This document shows, piece after piece, positions 55,859 to 64,000 of a stretch of DNA of 64,000 bases (within the stretch, counting starts at the first letter, position 1; every line of letters begins with the position of its first letter). The notes below the pieces were generated by a model. The model was not told the origin of the DNA. It did no database searches and worked only from the letters and a program-made list of their open reading frames with translations. The position numbers and the translations under genes were made by a program. The stretch spans positions 868,001 to 932,000 of the forward strand of contig NZ_JALKAC010000001.1 in assembly GCF_024171645.1 (NCBI RefSeq). The letters are read 5' to 3'. The stretch is from Flavobacterium sp. HSC-32F16 (GTDB taxonomy: Bacteria; Bacteroidota; Bacteroidia; Flavobacteriales; Flavobacteriaceae).

Positions 55859-57271
55859 ATGACAAGGATAATTACGCTTTTCTGTATTTTTATAGCACAA
55901 ATCGGCTTTTCTCAATCGGCTGAAAGTTATTTAGAAAAAATCAGAAATAATGAAGCTCTCTTAACAGCTTTTTTTCAACAAATGCCTAAAGGAGGCGATT
56001 TACACCACCATTTTTCCGGATCCGTTTATGCAGAACCGCTTTTAGAAAGAGCTATTGCAGAAGATTTTTATTTGAATTTAGAAACTATGGCGGTTTCGAA
56101 AACCAAACCTGAAAAAGGAAACTGGGAAAGCTTTTCATCCCTTAAACAAAAAGGAAAACTAGATTATTACGAACAGCAAGTTATGCAGACTTGGTCTGTT
56201 AAGGATTATAACGGTTCTGTTCCTTCTGATGATCAATTTTTTGATTCTTTTCAAAAATTTGAGCCAACTATCAAGGGGCATTTTGCAGAAGGAATGCTCG
56301 AGTTAAAAAAGCGCGCCATTGCCGAAAATGTTACATATATCGAAACCCAATTATCTACAATTCCGTGTGATATGAATGTTTCCGATTTAAGTGATTTCAA
56401 TACAAAATTACGTCAGGCAGCAACTCAAAAAGATGAAAGCGCCGTTTTAAAACTTTTAGACGAATTGTATAAATCACTTCAGAAAAAAGAGGCTAAAAAA
56501 TATGCGGAAGATTTCAACAATAATTTTATAGCAAAACTTCACAAAGATTTAAAAATGGACGATGAACGCTTTACAATGCGTTATCAAAACTTTGTGCTGC
56601 GTTTTATGGAACCGGTTGATTTATTCAAAAATCTGGTTATTGCTTTTATTTCTTCTAAAGAAAGTAAACTGACTGCGGGTGTAAATATCGTTTCTCCAGA
56701 ACATGGCGAAAATTCAATGAAAGATTATTGGCTGCACATGGTCATGTTTAAATACTGTCACGATAAATTTCCTGATGTAAAATACACACTTCATGCCGGC
56801 GAATTGACTTTAGGTTTAGTTCAGCCCGAAGACCTAACTTGGCATATTAACGACGCGATTTACATTGCTGGAGCTAACCGAATTGGTCACGGAGTTGATA
56901 TTGCTTACGAAGCTAATTCATACGATTTGCTGAAGTATATGTCTAAAAATAATATTCCAATCGAAATCAATTTGGTGAGTAACGAATTCATTTTAAAAGT
57001 AAAAGAAAACAGACATCCCTTTACGCTCTACAAAGAATTTAATGTTCCAATTGTAATCAGTACAGACGACGCGGGAATTTTGAGAAGTAATATGACTGAA
57101 CAATATGTTTTATTAGCTAAAAGATATCCGGATGTGAATTACGAAACGATCAAAAAATACGTTTACAACAGCATCAATTACAGTTTTATTCAAGATGAAT
57201 CGGTTAAAAAACAATTGATTAAAGATCTTGATAATAGATTTAAAGTTTTTGAAGCTAAGTTTAACAACTAA
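55859..57271 (+). CDS. Exported adenosine deaminase-family amidohydrolase
   Basis: 470 residues with a signal peptide (MTRIITLFCIFIAQIGFSQS). GGDLHHHFSGS (His 49-51) provides the HxH metal ligands, TLHAGEL the next His and Glu, NRIGHGVDIAYEA the catalytic His and ISTDDAGILR the Asp pair. It should deaminate adenosine or a related nucleoside outside the cytoplasm. It is longer than bacterial Add (about 330), because of an insert of about 120 residues after the HxH region, which is more like the secreted ADGF/CECR1 group. Possibly it works with the split 5'-nucleotidase at 24.6 kb in nucleotide salvage. Confidence 0.88.
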   Translation: MTRIITLFCIFIAQIGFSQSAESYLEKIRNNEALLTAFFQQMPKGGDLHHHFSGSVYAEPLLERAIAEDFYLNLETMAVSKTKPEKGNWESFSSLKQKGKLDYYEQQVMQTWSVKDYNGSVPSDDQFFDSFQKFEPTIKGHFAEGMLELKKRAIAENVTYIETQLSTIPCDMNVSDLSDFNTKLRQAATQKDESAVLKLLDELYKSLQKKEAKKYAEDFNNNFIAKLHKDLKMDDERFTMRYQNFVLRFMEPVDLFKNLVIAFISSKESKLTAGVNIVSPEHGENSMKDYWLHMVMFKYCHDKFPDVKYTLHAGELTLGLVQPEDLTWHINDAIYIAGANRIGHGVDIAYEANSYDLLKYMSKNNIPIEINLVSNEFILKVKENRHPFTLYKEFNVPIVISTDDAGILRSNMTEQYVLLAKRYPDVNYETIKKYVYNSINYSFIQDESVKKQLIKDLDNRFKVFEAKFNN

Positions 57272-57274
57272 ACG

Positions 57275-57307
57275 AAACCCGACAGGTTTTAAAAACCTGT
57301 CGGGTTT
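57275..57307. terminator. Hairpin terminator after the adenosine deaminase gene
   Basis: AAACCCGACAGGTTTT and AAAACCTGTCGGGTTT form a perfect 16-bp stem with a one-base loop directly after the stop. It belongs to the same hairpin family as 7849-7875 and can act in both directions. Confidence 0.75.
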
Positions 57308-57322
57308 AATAACAGGATAACT

Positions 57323-57625
57323 ATGATATTAGAAGCCGCATTTCTTTACGTAAAACCAGAATTGGCCCATCAATTTGAAGCTGATTTTGCAAAAGCAAGC
57401 CAATATATTTCATCAATCAATGGTTATCAAGGACATCGATTAGAAAAATGTCTTGAAGTAGAAAATAAATATCTTTTATTGGTCGACTGGAATGCGCTTG
57501 AAGATCATACAATAGGTTTCAGAAATTCTGGCGCCTATTTAGAATGGAAGAAAATTTTACATCATTATTACGAACCGTTTCCTATTGTAGAGCATTTTGA
57601 AACGGTTTTTAAAAATAAAAAATAG
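57323..57625 (+). CDS. Antibiotic biosynthesis monooxygenase (ABM)-domain protein
   Basis: 100 residues. ILEAAFLYVKPELAHQFEADFAKASQYISSINGYQGHRLEKCLE and YLLLVDWNALEDHTIGFRNSGAYLEWKKILHHYYEPFPIVEHFE fit the ferredoxin-like fold of ABM proteins. They include small oxygenases and heme-degrading enzymes; the reaction here is unknown. Confidence 0.85.
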   Translation: MILEAAFLYVKPELAHQFEADFAKASQYISSINGYQGHRLEKCLEVENKYLLLVDWNALEDHTIGFRNSGAYLEWKKILHHYYEPFPIVEHFETVFKNKK

Positions 57626-57632
57626 TGTTTTA

Positions 57633-57718
57633 TTTAGCCACAGATTTCACAGATTAAAAGGATTTTTTTTTTTTTAATTTAAACAATGTAATCTGTATTA
57701 ATCTGTGAATCTGTGGCA
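57633..57718. repeat. Inverted repeat 'GCCACAGATT' family
   Basis: GCCACAGATTTCACAGATTA and TAATCTGTGAATCTGTGGC are near-perfect inverted copies around an A/T-rich loop that includes a run of 14 T. A partial related unit (ATTCGTGCTAATTAGTG) follows at 57730-57765. Confidence 0.7.
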
Positions 57719-57774
57719 AAAAAATAAAAATTCGTGCTAATTAGTGTAATTAGTGGTAAATAAAACTTACTTAA

Positions 57775-58248
57775 ATGAATATCAAACTTATCGCCATAGG
57801 CAAAACAGATAACAAATCGCTTCAAACTTTGATTGACGATTATACCAAACGTTTGTCGTTTTATATCAAATTTGATTTGGAAATTATTCCAGACATCAAA
57901 AACGTAAAAAACTTATCTGAAAGCCAGCAAAAAGAAAAAGAAGGCGAATTGATTCTGGCAAAACTTTCGCCAACAGATCAATTGATTTTATTGGATGAAA
58001 ATGGAAAAAACTTTTCCAGCGTTGGTTTTTCTGAAGAATTACAAAAGAAAATGAATTCCGGAATCAAAACTTTGGTTTTCGTTATCGGCGGTCCTTATGG
58101 ATTTTCGGATACCGTTTACAGCAAAGCTCAGGGAAAAATTTCGCTTTCGCTGATGACTTTCTCACATCAAATGGTACGTTTATTTTTTATAGAACAATTA
58201 TATCGAGGTTTTACGATTTTACGTAATGAACCTTATCATCACCAGTAA
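57775..58248 (+). CDS. rlmH: 23S rRNA pseudouridine-1915 N3-methyltransferase
   Basis: 157 residues. VIGGPYGFSDTVYSKA is the SAM-binding SPOUT knot, and LSLMTFSHQMVRLFFIEQLYRGFTILRNEPYHHQ the conserved C-terminus. It methylates pseudouridine 1915 in helix 69 of 23S rRNA. Length and ends are normal for the family. Confidence 0.97.
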   Translation: MNIKLIAIGKTDNKSLQTLIDDYTKRLSFYIKFDLEIIPDIKNVKNLSESQQKEKEGELILAKLSPTDQLILLDENGKNFSSVGFSEELQKKMNSGIKTLVFVIGGPYGFSDTVYSKAQGKISLSLMTFSHQMVRLFFIEQLYRGFTILRNEPYHHQ

Positions 58249-58250
58249 AA

Positions 58251-58282
58251 TTTAGTGTTCAGTTCCTGTTTTTAGTGTTCAG
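58251..58282 (-). repeat. Second copy of the AACTGAA.ACTAAAAAC repeat
   Basis: The reverse complement matches 3584-3615 with about four differences. It also holds a direct repeat of TTTAGTGTTCAGTT. It lies between the convergent rlmH and lipoprotein genes. Confidence 0.45.
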
Positions 58283-58284
58283 TT

Positions 58285-58920
58285 TTAAAAGATGAATTCA
58301 CTTGGAAGTTCATCATTGAAAGTATCTAACTCATGAACTAAAATTTTATTTTCAATATACTCTTTATAACTCATGTTCTGATCAAAAATGAAAATAATTT
58401 TCGGATTAATCGCAAAATCAATTTTATAAAGTTCTTTTAGAACGTCAGCTTTTTTAACTTCAAAATGGTTGTTAAGTAAAACTAAATCACTTCCTTTTTT
58501 GAATTCAAATATAAAACCTGCTTCATCCATTGGTTTTTTAGTTTTATAAAACACTTTCGTGAAAGGCAGAAAGGCTAAATTCTTCCCAATAGAATCTGCG
58601 TAAGAATAATAATTTTCGGCATTTTCATTTTTGTGGGCGCTGTCGGCTCTTTTCTTTTCCTGCATTTTGATAACCTGCGGCATTACCAATTTCAAAGGCA
58701 GACGTTTGTCGATATTAAAAATCCAATTGGTTGAAATTATGGCGCTTTTTCTATTTAAATCTGCTATTGTATCTTTTCCTTCGACTTTAAAAAAGATATA
58801 AATTGGCGAATGATCTTGTACGTCTTTTACAATTGAAACATTTGATTTTGGAAGTAAAACATCTTCTTTTTTTCCGCAAGAGAAAAATAACAGAGCGATA
58901 ATTATAGTAATGTATTTCAT
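58285..58920 (-). CDS. Lipoprotein of unknown function
   Basis: 211 residues. MKYITIIIALLFFSCGKKEDV is a lipoprotein signal with lipobox LFFSC (Cys 15). The mature part is a mix of beta strands and charged helices (NAENYYSYADSIGKNLAFLPFTK, GFIFEFKKGSDLVLLNN). No family is recognised. It lies 21 bp after the DUF4919-like gene and is probably cotranscribed with it. Confidence 0.75.
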   Translation of the reverse strand: MKYITIIIALLFFSCGKKEDVLLPKSNVSIVKDVQDHSPIYIFFKVEGKDTIADLNRKSAIISTNWIFNIDKRLPLKLVMPQVIKMQEKKRADSAHKNENAENYYSYADSIGKNLAFLPFTKVFYKTKKPMDEAGFIFEFKKGSDLVLLNNHFEVKKADVLKELYKIDFAINPKIIFIFDQNMSYKEYIENKILVHELDTFNDELPSEFIF

Positions 58921-58941
58921 AAATATTTTTTTCTTTAAGTT

Positions 58942-59769
58942 CTATTCCACTTTATAATCACCTTCTTTTAGCATTGGAAACCAATGCGTCAAATTCGCAA
59001 ATCTCATTATATGATAACAGTCGTAACCTGCCAAAAGCTCTTTTTTTGAGGTAAGAATTAATCTCGTCTTACTTGGCAAGCAACCAAATTTAGCTTCGTA
59101 AATTGATAACCCTTCAAAGAAATTATTCAAAATATAAGGAGTATTTCTAGTTCCTTCTCCATATTGAAATACTGAAGTGATTATTTTTACCATCATTTCA
59201 AAATAACGATTGGCTAATTCCTCATTTCCAAGACGCTTGTATGCATAAGATAATTCTTTATGTCCCGTAATATTGTTTGGACTTTGCTTTAGAATTTCTT
59301 TAGCAGTAATAATTGCTTCATCATAGTTTTTCTCTTCATTCAATTTATATACTTTACGGGCTAAACTATCTAAGTACGCAGGATTTATTGAATGGGAATG
59401 AATTTTATATTTAGTCAAACTTATTATTTGCGCAGCGGTTATGGCTGCTGTATCTAACTTCTGAAGCTGCGTTTCTATATTTTTATAATAATAAATTGAA
59501 CTTGGATTTGTTGATTCAGTAATTGAGACATTAAAACTTTGAACACTTTTTTGAGTCTCTTCTTTGTATGCTTCAACAGGGTTCTTGACTTCTTTTGCTT
59601 TTGCTGTGCTTTTTTTATCTCTCGTGTTATCTGTATAAGAAGGATCTCCGTAAATTAAATCTTTAGTTTTAGTATTTTTCTTTGGCGGCGGTGGTGGCAG
59701 CGGTGCTTGGGCAAAGCTTAAATTAACTAGAAAACAAATAAAGAAAACAAAGTATTTTTTATTTTTCAT
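58942..59769 (-). CDS. DUF4919-like exported protein with TPR-like region
   Basis: 275 residues from ATG 59769 (a TTG nine bases earlier is less likely). A signal peptide ending SFAQ is followed by a proline run and a low-complexity linker. Residues about 145-210 are TPR-like (AIITAKEILKQSPNNITGHKELSYAYKRLGNEELANRYF), and the end has TSKKELLAGYDCYHIMRFANLTHW, resembling DUF4919. The function is unknown. It lies 26 bp after folP. Confidence 0.72.
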   Translation of the reverse strand: MKNKKYFVFFICFLVNLSFAQAPLPPPPPKKNTKTKDLIYGDPSYTDNTRDKKSTAKAKEVKNPVEAYKEETQKSVQSFNVSITESTNPSSIYYYKNIETQLQKLDTAAITAAQIISLTKYKIHSHSINPAYLDSLARKVYKLNEEKNYDEAIITAKEILKQSPNNITGHKELSYAYKRLGNEELANRYFEMMVKIITSVFQYGEGTRNTPYILNNFFEGLSIYEAKFGCLPSKTRLILTSKKELLAGYDCYHIMRFANLTHWFPMLKEGDYKVE

Positions 59770-59795
59770 TAATATCAAATTAAAAAAAGGATAAT

Positions 59796-60620
59796 TTAAA
59801 AACGCATTTTATTAAACAAAGTAACGCATTCAACTGCTTCCTTCACATCATGAACTCTTAAAATTTTTGCACCTTTTGTCAAAGCAATCGTATTTAAAAA
59901 CGTAGTTCCATTTAAAGCTTCCTGTGGTGTAATATCGAGAGTTTTATAAATCATTGATTTTCTGGAAATACCAGCTAAAACAGGTAATTCTAAAAGATTA
60001 AAAAGTTCCATTTTCTGCATGACTTCATAATTCTGATCGGTTGTTTTGGCGAAACCAAATCCTGGATCGAGAATCAAATCGTTGATTCCTAAAGCTCTTG
60101 CCTTTTTTACTTTTTCAGAAAAATAAAAAAGCATCTCTTTTACAATGTCATCATACTGCGTCAAACTCTGCATAGTCTGCGGATTACCACGCATGTGCAT
60201 CATAATGTAGGGAACGTTGTATTTTGCAATAACATCAAACATTTTATCATCTAATTCTCCCGCTGCAATATCGTTTATAATTGCTGCACCGCTTTCTATA
60301 CTTGCTTTGGCAACTTCCGCTCTAAATGTATCGATTGACAATAAAGCTTTCGGAAAATGCTTTAAAATCAATTCTATGACAGGAATAATTCGGTCGATTT
60401 CTTCTTGTTCAGAAACAAATTCGGCACTCGGTTTACTTGAGTATGCACCAATATCAATAAATGATGCTCCTTCAGAAAGCATTTTATCTACCTGAGAAAT
60501 TATTTGGTCTTCGTTTTTATATTTTCCTCCATCAAAGAAAGAATTTGGCGTAACATTCAAAATACCCATTACTTTAGGAATCGATAAATCTATAAGTTCG
60601 CCTTTGCAGTTAATCGTCAT
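59796..60620 (-). CDS. folP: Dihydropteroate synthase
   Basis: 274 residues from ATG 60620 (a TTG at 60650 would add ten residues). KVMGILNVTPNSFFDGG is the pterin-phosphate loop region, followed by FIDIGAYSSKPSAE (sulfonamide/pABA loop), SIDTFRAEVAKASIESGAAIINDIAAG, MMHMRGNPQTMQ, DPGFGFAKT and AGISRKSMI. The enzyme joins p-aminobenzoate to hydroxymethyl-dihydropterin in folate synthesis. It diverges from the DUF1599 gene. Confidence 0.96.
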   Translation of the reverse strand: MTINCKGELIDLSIPKVMGILNVTPNSFFDGGKYKNEDQIISQVDKMLSEGASFIDIGAYSSKPSAEFVSEQEEIDRIIPVIELILKHFPKALLSIDTFRAEVAKASIESGAAIINDIAAGELDDKMFDVIAKYNVPYIMMHMRGNPQTMQSLTQYDDIVKEMLFYFSEKVKKARALGINDLILDPGFGFAKTTDQNYEVMQKMELFNLLELPVLAGISRKSMIYKTLDITPQEALNGTTFLNTIALTKGAKILRVHDVKEAVECVTLFNKMRF

Positions 60621-60809
60621 CTGTTTTGTTATTTTTGTTTTAGGTTTCAAGTTTGCTTCGCCAGTTCGGCTTTCAGCCTCGTATCAAGTTCTAGAACTTA
60701 CGCAATCTGCATCAACTTGAAACTTTAAACCTGAAACTTTTTTATATTTCCAAATTATTCCCGTTAACACTTTGTTTAGAAAAAACTTGAAACAAAGAAA
60801 ACCTGAAAC

Positions 60810-60840
60810 TTGAAACTCTTTAATTTAATCCTTATTTTTG
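60810..60840 (+). promoter_or_regulatory. Promoter of the DUF1599 gene
   Basis: TTG at 60810-60812, a 20-bp spacer and TATTTTTG at 60833-60840 fit the Bacteroidota consensus, 29 bp before the ATG. Confidence 0.6.
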
Positions 60841-60869
60841 AAGAAATTTTAGCAAATATACAGCAATAA

Positions 60870-61409
60870 ATGAAGAATACTTCCCTTGAATTTGATAATG
60901 TAATTACGGTTTGCCGAACCTTATTTATCAATAAAATGAAAGATTACGGCAGTGCATGGAGAATTTTAAGATTACCATCGCTGACGGATCAAATTTTCAT
61001 AAAAGCACAAAGAATCAGAAGTTTACAGGAAAATGATGTCCGTAAAGTTGATGAAGATGAAAAAGGAGAATTTATCGGAATCATCAATTATTCTATCATG
61101 GCTTTAATTCAGCTAGAATTGGGCGTTGTGGATCAGCCGGATTTGGATGTAGAAAAAGCAACTGAATTGTATGACGCTAAAGTAAAGTTAACCAAAGAAT
61201 TAATGGAAGCTAAAAATCACGATTACGGCGAAGCATGGCGTGATATGCGTGTTAGTTCTTTAACAGATTTGATTCTTCAAAAGTTACTTCGCGTAAAACA
61301 GATTGAAGATAATAAAGGTCTTACTTTAGTTTCTGAAGGAATTGATGCTAATTATCAGGATATGATTAATTACTCGGTTTTTGCCCTGATTTTAAATCCA
61401 ATCAAATAA
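60870..61409 (+). CDS. DUF1599 (nucleotide-modification-associated) protein
   Basis: 179 residues consisting of two similar halves. The first has INKMKDYGSAWRILRLPSLTDQIFIKAQRIRSLQE, the second AKNHDYGEAWRDMRVSSLTDLILQKLLRVKQIED, each followed by a helix with IINYSIMALI or MINYSVFALI. The family is helical and cytoplasmic and has been linked to nucleotide metabolism, without a proven reaction. Next to folP and the DoxX-family gene it is part of a gene neighbourhood common in Bacteroidota. Confidence 0.85.
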   Translation: MKNTSLEFDNVITVCRTLFINKMKDYGSAWRILRLPSLTDQIFIKAQRIRSLQENDVRKVDEDEKGEFIGIINYSIMALIQLELGVVDQPDLDVEKATELYDAKVKLTKELMEAKNHDYGEAWRDMRVSSLTDLILQKLLRVKQIEDNKGLTLVSEGIDANYQDMINYSVFALILNPIK

Positions 61410-61412
61410 ATA

Positions 61413-61474
61413 TTAGCCACTAATCTTACGAATTTTCACAAATTAATTCGTGGAGATTCGTAAAATTAGTGGCA
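61413..61474. repeat. Inverted repeat of the 'TTAGCCAC' family
   Basis: GCCACTAATCTTACGAAT and ATTCGTAAAATTAGTGGC are inverted copies with one mismatch, between the DUF1599 and DoxX-family genes. Confidence 0.65.
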
Positions 61475-61499
61475 AACATAAATCCCAAATAGATTTCCT

Positions 61500-62621
61500 A
61501 TGAAAAACATTATTACTCAATTTTCCCGATTATTTGTCGGTGTATTATTTATCATTTCCGGATTAATTAAATTAAACGATCCAGTGGGTTTCTCTTATAA
61601 ATTAGCTGAATATTTTAGCGAACCCGTTTTTAATATGCCGTTTTTAGAGCCATTTGCTTTAGGTCTGGCTATTTTTCTGGTTATTCTGGAAGTGGTTTTA
61701 GGTGTCATGTTATTAGTAGGCTACAGAGCAACAATGACAATTTGGGCTTTATTACTTTTAATTGTTTTCTTTACCTTCCTTACCTTCTACTCCGCTTATT
61801 TCAATGTGGTAAAAGATTGCGGCTGTTTTGGCGACGCATTGCACTTAACGCCTTGGGAATCATTTACAAAAGACATAGTATTATTATTCTTTATCTTGAT
61901 TTTATTCTTCAATCAAAGATTAATAAAACCATTATTTTCAACTCCAAAAACCAATTTTGCCGTTTATGTAAGCGTTGTTTTATGCTCTTTAATGGCAGTT
62001 TGGGTTTTAAATCACAATCCTATAAAAGATTTCCGTCCGTATAAAGTAGGAAGCAATATCGAAAAAGGAATGGAAATTCCGGAAGGAGCGCCAAAATCTG
62101 TTGTAGAAATGATTTTCATTTACAAAGTAAACGGTGTTGACAAAGAATTCACCGAAAAAGATTTAATGAATATTCCTGAAGGAGCAACGTTTGTTGACCG
62201 AAAAGATAAAGTAATTTCAGAAGGTTATGTGCCGCCAATTCATGATTTTACAATGACCAAAGACGATTCTGATTATAAAGAAGAATTACTAAAAGAACCT
62301 AAATTATTAGTTTTTGTAACGTATGATCTAACTAAATCTGAACCAGCCGGAATGAAAAAATTGGCTAAAGTTACTGCAGATGCCAAAGCAAAAGGTTACA
62401 AAGTTATTGCCATGACAGCTTCTGGAGCTGATGAAATTGCAAAAGCTAAAAAAGAATACAATTTAAATGTTGATTTTTATTTTTGTGATGCTACAACTTT
62501 AAAAACAATCGAAAGAGCAAATCCAAGCATTGTTGTAATACAAAAAGGAACTGTTGTTCAAAAACTACATTATAACGATGTTGATGATTTAAAATTATCA
62601 GACGTAGCTTATAGTCTTTAA
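61500..62621 (+). CDS. DoxX-type membrane protein with C-terminal thioredoxin-like domain (BT_3928 family)
   Basis: 373 residues. Residues 1-150 are four membrane helices of DoxX type (FSRLFVGVLFIISGLIKLNDPVGF, VLEVVLGVMLLVGYRATMTIWALLL) with a conserved DCGCFGDAL on the periplasmic side. After a fifth hydrophobic segment (about 155-172) the rest is a soluble, thioredoxin-like domain (LLVFVTYDLTKSEPAGMKKLAKVTADAKAKGYKVIAMTAS) without a CxxC. The function is unknown; a link to redox or membrane-quinone processes is possible. A strong terminator follows at 62642. Confidence 0.88.
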   Translation: MKNIITQFSRLFVGVLFIISGLIKLNDPVGFSYKLAEYFSEPVFNMPFLEPFALGLAIFLVILEVVLGVMLLVGYRATMTIWALLLLIVFFTFLTFYSAYFNVVKDCGCFGDALHLTPWESFTKDIVLLFFILILFFNQRLIKPLFSTPKTNFAVYVSVVLCSLMAVWVLNHNPIKDFRPYKVGSNIEKGMEIPEGAPKSVVEMIFIYKVNGVDKEFTEKDLMNIPEGATFVDRKDKVISEGYVPPIHDFTMTKDDSDYKEELLKEPKLLVFVTYDLTKSEPAGMKKLAKVTADAKAKGYKVIAMTASGADEIAKAKKEYNLNVDFYFCDATTLKTIERANPSIVVIQKGTVVQKLHYNDVDDLKLSDVAYSL

Positions 62622-62641
62622 GAAACACTATTATACTTATT

Positions 62642-62690
62642 AAAGAGCACCAATATTCTAATTTTATTTAGATATATTGGTGCTCTTTTT
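62642..62690 (+). terminator. Terminator after the DoxX-family gene
   Basis: AAAGAGCACCAATAT and ATATTGGTGCTCTTT form a 15-bp stem around an A/T-rich loop of about 18 nt, followed by a T run. Confidence 0.85.
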
Positions 62691-62741
62691 TAAACAGTAA
62701 AACCAATTAAAAAAAATTCTAAATTAAACCGTTTCAGATCT

Positions 62742-63968
62742 ATGATTGCAAAATTACTAAGAGCATTAAGCAGACTGTTTTTTTCAAATCCTTTACTGTT
62801 TCTATTTGTATCAGCATTGCTTATTTACATTATTTACGATACTTATATTAGAGTGACTTCTGGCAGTCATTTAATTCCTATAAATATTTTAGCATTAATA
62901 GCCGGCGTAATTTTTGAGAGTAAAAGAATTACAAAAAGATGGATTATTGTAGTGCTAATCGGGATAGTATCTTTTCTTTTTGCGTTTGGTTTTTTATACG
63001 TTATAGCCGATTCAGGTTTAAATAAAAGATATAATCCTTTTGACATTTTTAATATCAGCATTCGCATATGGCCTCTAATTTTTCTTGTATTGTACTTTAT
63101 CTTCTCACTCCTGTTTTACAAGTATAGAATAATTCCCAAATTAACAGAAGGCATAACTTTACTTCAATCTATAGCTGTTATTTATTGGGTTATTGATTAT
63201 GGTTTCATTTCAAGTACTAATTTGCTTATGAAGACATTTCTGGTAATTGGTTTACTTTTTTCTTTATTCTCTATTTTTCATGCTTTTACGAAAACTCATT
63301 TATCAAATACTCACAAACTTATTCTGAGTATTTGGAGTTCTATTATTATGCTGCTTTTTGCTTTAGATAATCTTCATCTAATTAATCAGCCTGCACCAGT
63401 TGAAAATACAGCTAACCTATTGAAAATTCTTTATCTTGGTCTGCAATATTTTCTCTTAGGTATTTCAAGTATTTATATTATTCAAAACTTTATTATGTTG
63501 TTTCGTTTCTTGCCTCGCCCCTGGAAATTCTTCAATTCAAAGTATTTCAACAGTGTAAGAAAACTCAAGGACGATCATATTAATCGATATTCAGATGAGC
63601 AGGTTCCTGCAGTTCATTCCTTAATTTGTATACTTTTTATAGGCACAGTTTTCTTCTTGAACTATTATTATCAAATGGTTCCCAAACAATTTATAATCTG
63701 GATGGCATTTGTAACCTTTCCGTTTATTGTAATTGTCTATAATTATCTTATTGGTAAAAAAAATTATGCCTATCTTCTAGTCTTTTTTCTATTTATGTCC
63801 TGCCAAAATAAAGCAGAAAAAATTCAGAAAATCAATTCTCAAAACATTCAATTAAATGAAGTCGTTTCCGATTTAACTTCGGAACAAATTGAAAAAATAA
63901 AATATATTCAGAAGGCTTTTGCCGAAGTTGACAAAAGCAATAAGTTAGAATATTTATTGTTTAGATAA
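62742..63968 (+). CDS. Polytopic membrane protein of unknown function
   Basis: 408 residues with about nine to ten membrane helices, rich in Leu, Ile and Phe. The loop around 270-300 is charged (WKFFNSKYFNSVRKLKDDHINRYSDEQ). The last helix, YAYLLVFFLFMSCQNKAEK, looks like a lipoprotein signal with the lipobox FMSC and is followed by 50 polar residues. This could be chance or the trace of a fused short lipoprotein. No family is recognised. It stands alone behind the terminator at 62690; a new ATG lies at 63996. Confidence 0.7.
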   Translation: MIAKLLRALSRLFFSNPLLFLFVSALLIYIIYDTYIRVTSGSHLIPINILALIAGVIFESKRITKRWIIVVLIGIVSFLFAFGFLYVIADSGLNKRYNPFDIFNISIRIWPLIFLVLYFIFSLLFYKYRIIPKLTEGITLLQSIAVIYWVIDYGFISSTNLLMKTFLVIGLLFSLFSIFHAFTKTHLSNTHKLILSIWSSIIMLLFALDNLHLINQPAPVENTANLLKILYLGLQYFLLGISSIYIIQNFIMLFRFLPRPWKFFNSKYFNSVRKLKDDHINRYSDEQVPAVHSLICILFIGTVFFLNYYYQMVPKQFIIWMAFVTFPFIVIVYNYLIGKKNYAYLLVFFLFMSCQNKAEKIQKINSQNIQLNEVVSDLTSEQIEKIKYIQKAFAEVDKSNKLEYLLFR

Positions 63969-64000
63969 AAAACCATTTTACAATAACTAGAAACCATGAA

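Noticed and set aside
55711..55923. 70-codon frame before the adenosine deaminase gene
   Set aside because: It consists of the MITE-like element and the start of adenosine deaminase read in another frame.

Overview
The window is chromosomal DNA from a low-GC member of the Bacteroidota, almost certainly a Flavobacterium of the F. johnsoniae type. The evidence is a type IX secretion protein (PorD-like), a giant repeat adhesin with a gliding-motility type C-terminal domain next to a PorP/SprF-like protein and an OmpA-like protein, a JOHN-type class B1 metallo-beta-lactamase, Bacteroidota promoters (TTG, about 19 bp, TAnnTTTG), genes without clear Shine-Dalgarno sequences, and many flavobacterial dispersed intergenic repeats. 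No tRNA, rRNA, CRISPR array, transposase or prophage gene was seen.

Layout. 1-7.8 kb (mostly +): end of pcm, a Gfo/Idh/MocA oxidoreductase, 3-hydroxyacyl-CoA dehydrogenase, a YggS-type PLP protein carrying an in-frame palindromic repeat, a DnaQ/GIY-YIG nuclease fusion, a K+ channel with a zinc ribbon, miaA and an acyl-ACP thioesterase. 7.9-12.2 kb (-): a TPR protein, then an RNA-repair/ribosome-rescue operon (basic unknown protein, RtcB, zinc-ribbon protein, PrfH). Just upstream of this operon lie a 27-codon ORF and an intrinsic terminator whose 5' arm can pair instead with the end of that ORF, which suggests a translation-sensing attenuator. 12.7-24.6 kb (-): an RprXY-like two-component system, coaE, a glycosyltransferase, fabV, recN, porD, coaBC, rpoZ, bamD, dapA and a DUF6913 protein. 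24.6-26.4 kb (+): a 5'-nucleotidase split into two genes in reversed domain order. 26.4-29.1 kb (-): a YhhN-like membrane protein and ligA.

29.3-42.65 kb (-) is a 13-kb surface cassette: a 3471-residue adhesin with ten near-identical 240-bp repeats, then PorP/SprF-like and OmpA/PD40 genes. A 1.2-kb stretch without a convincing gene lies upstream of it. 43.8-52.0 kb: DUF6495, rplI-rpsR-rpsF, a LytTR regulator (+), priA, a metallo-beta-lactamase, DUF2147, YihY and nadC. 52.2-58.3 kb (+): a DNA-alkylation-repair-like HEAT protein, a frameshifted DUF922-like gene, pirin, OsmC, GNAT, secreted adenosine deaminase, an ABM-domain protein and rlmH. 58.3-60.6 kb (-): a lipoprotein, a DUF4919-like protein and folP. 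60.9-64 kb (+): DUF1599, a DoxX/BT_3928-family protein and an unknown membrane protein, with a possible next start codon at 63996.

The most interesting parts are the RtcB-PrfH operon with its two unexplained partners and possible attenuator, the actively recombining adhesin repeats, and a mobile palindrome that has become part of the YggS protein.
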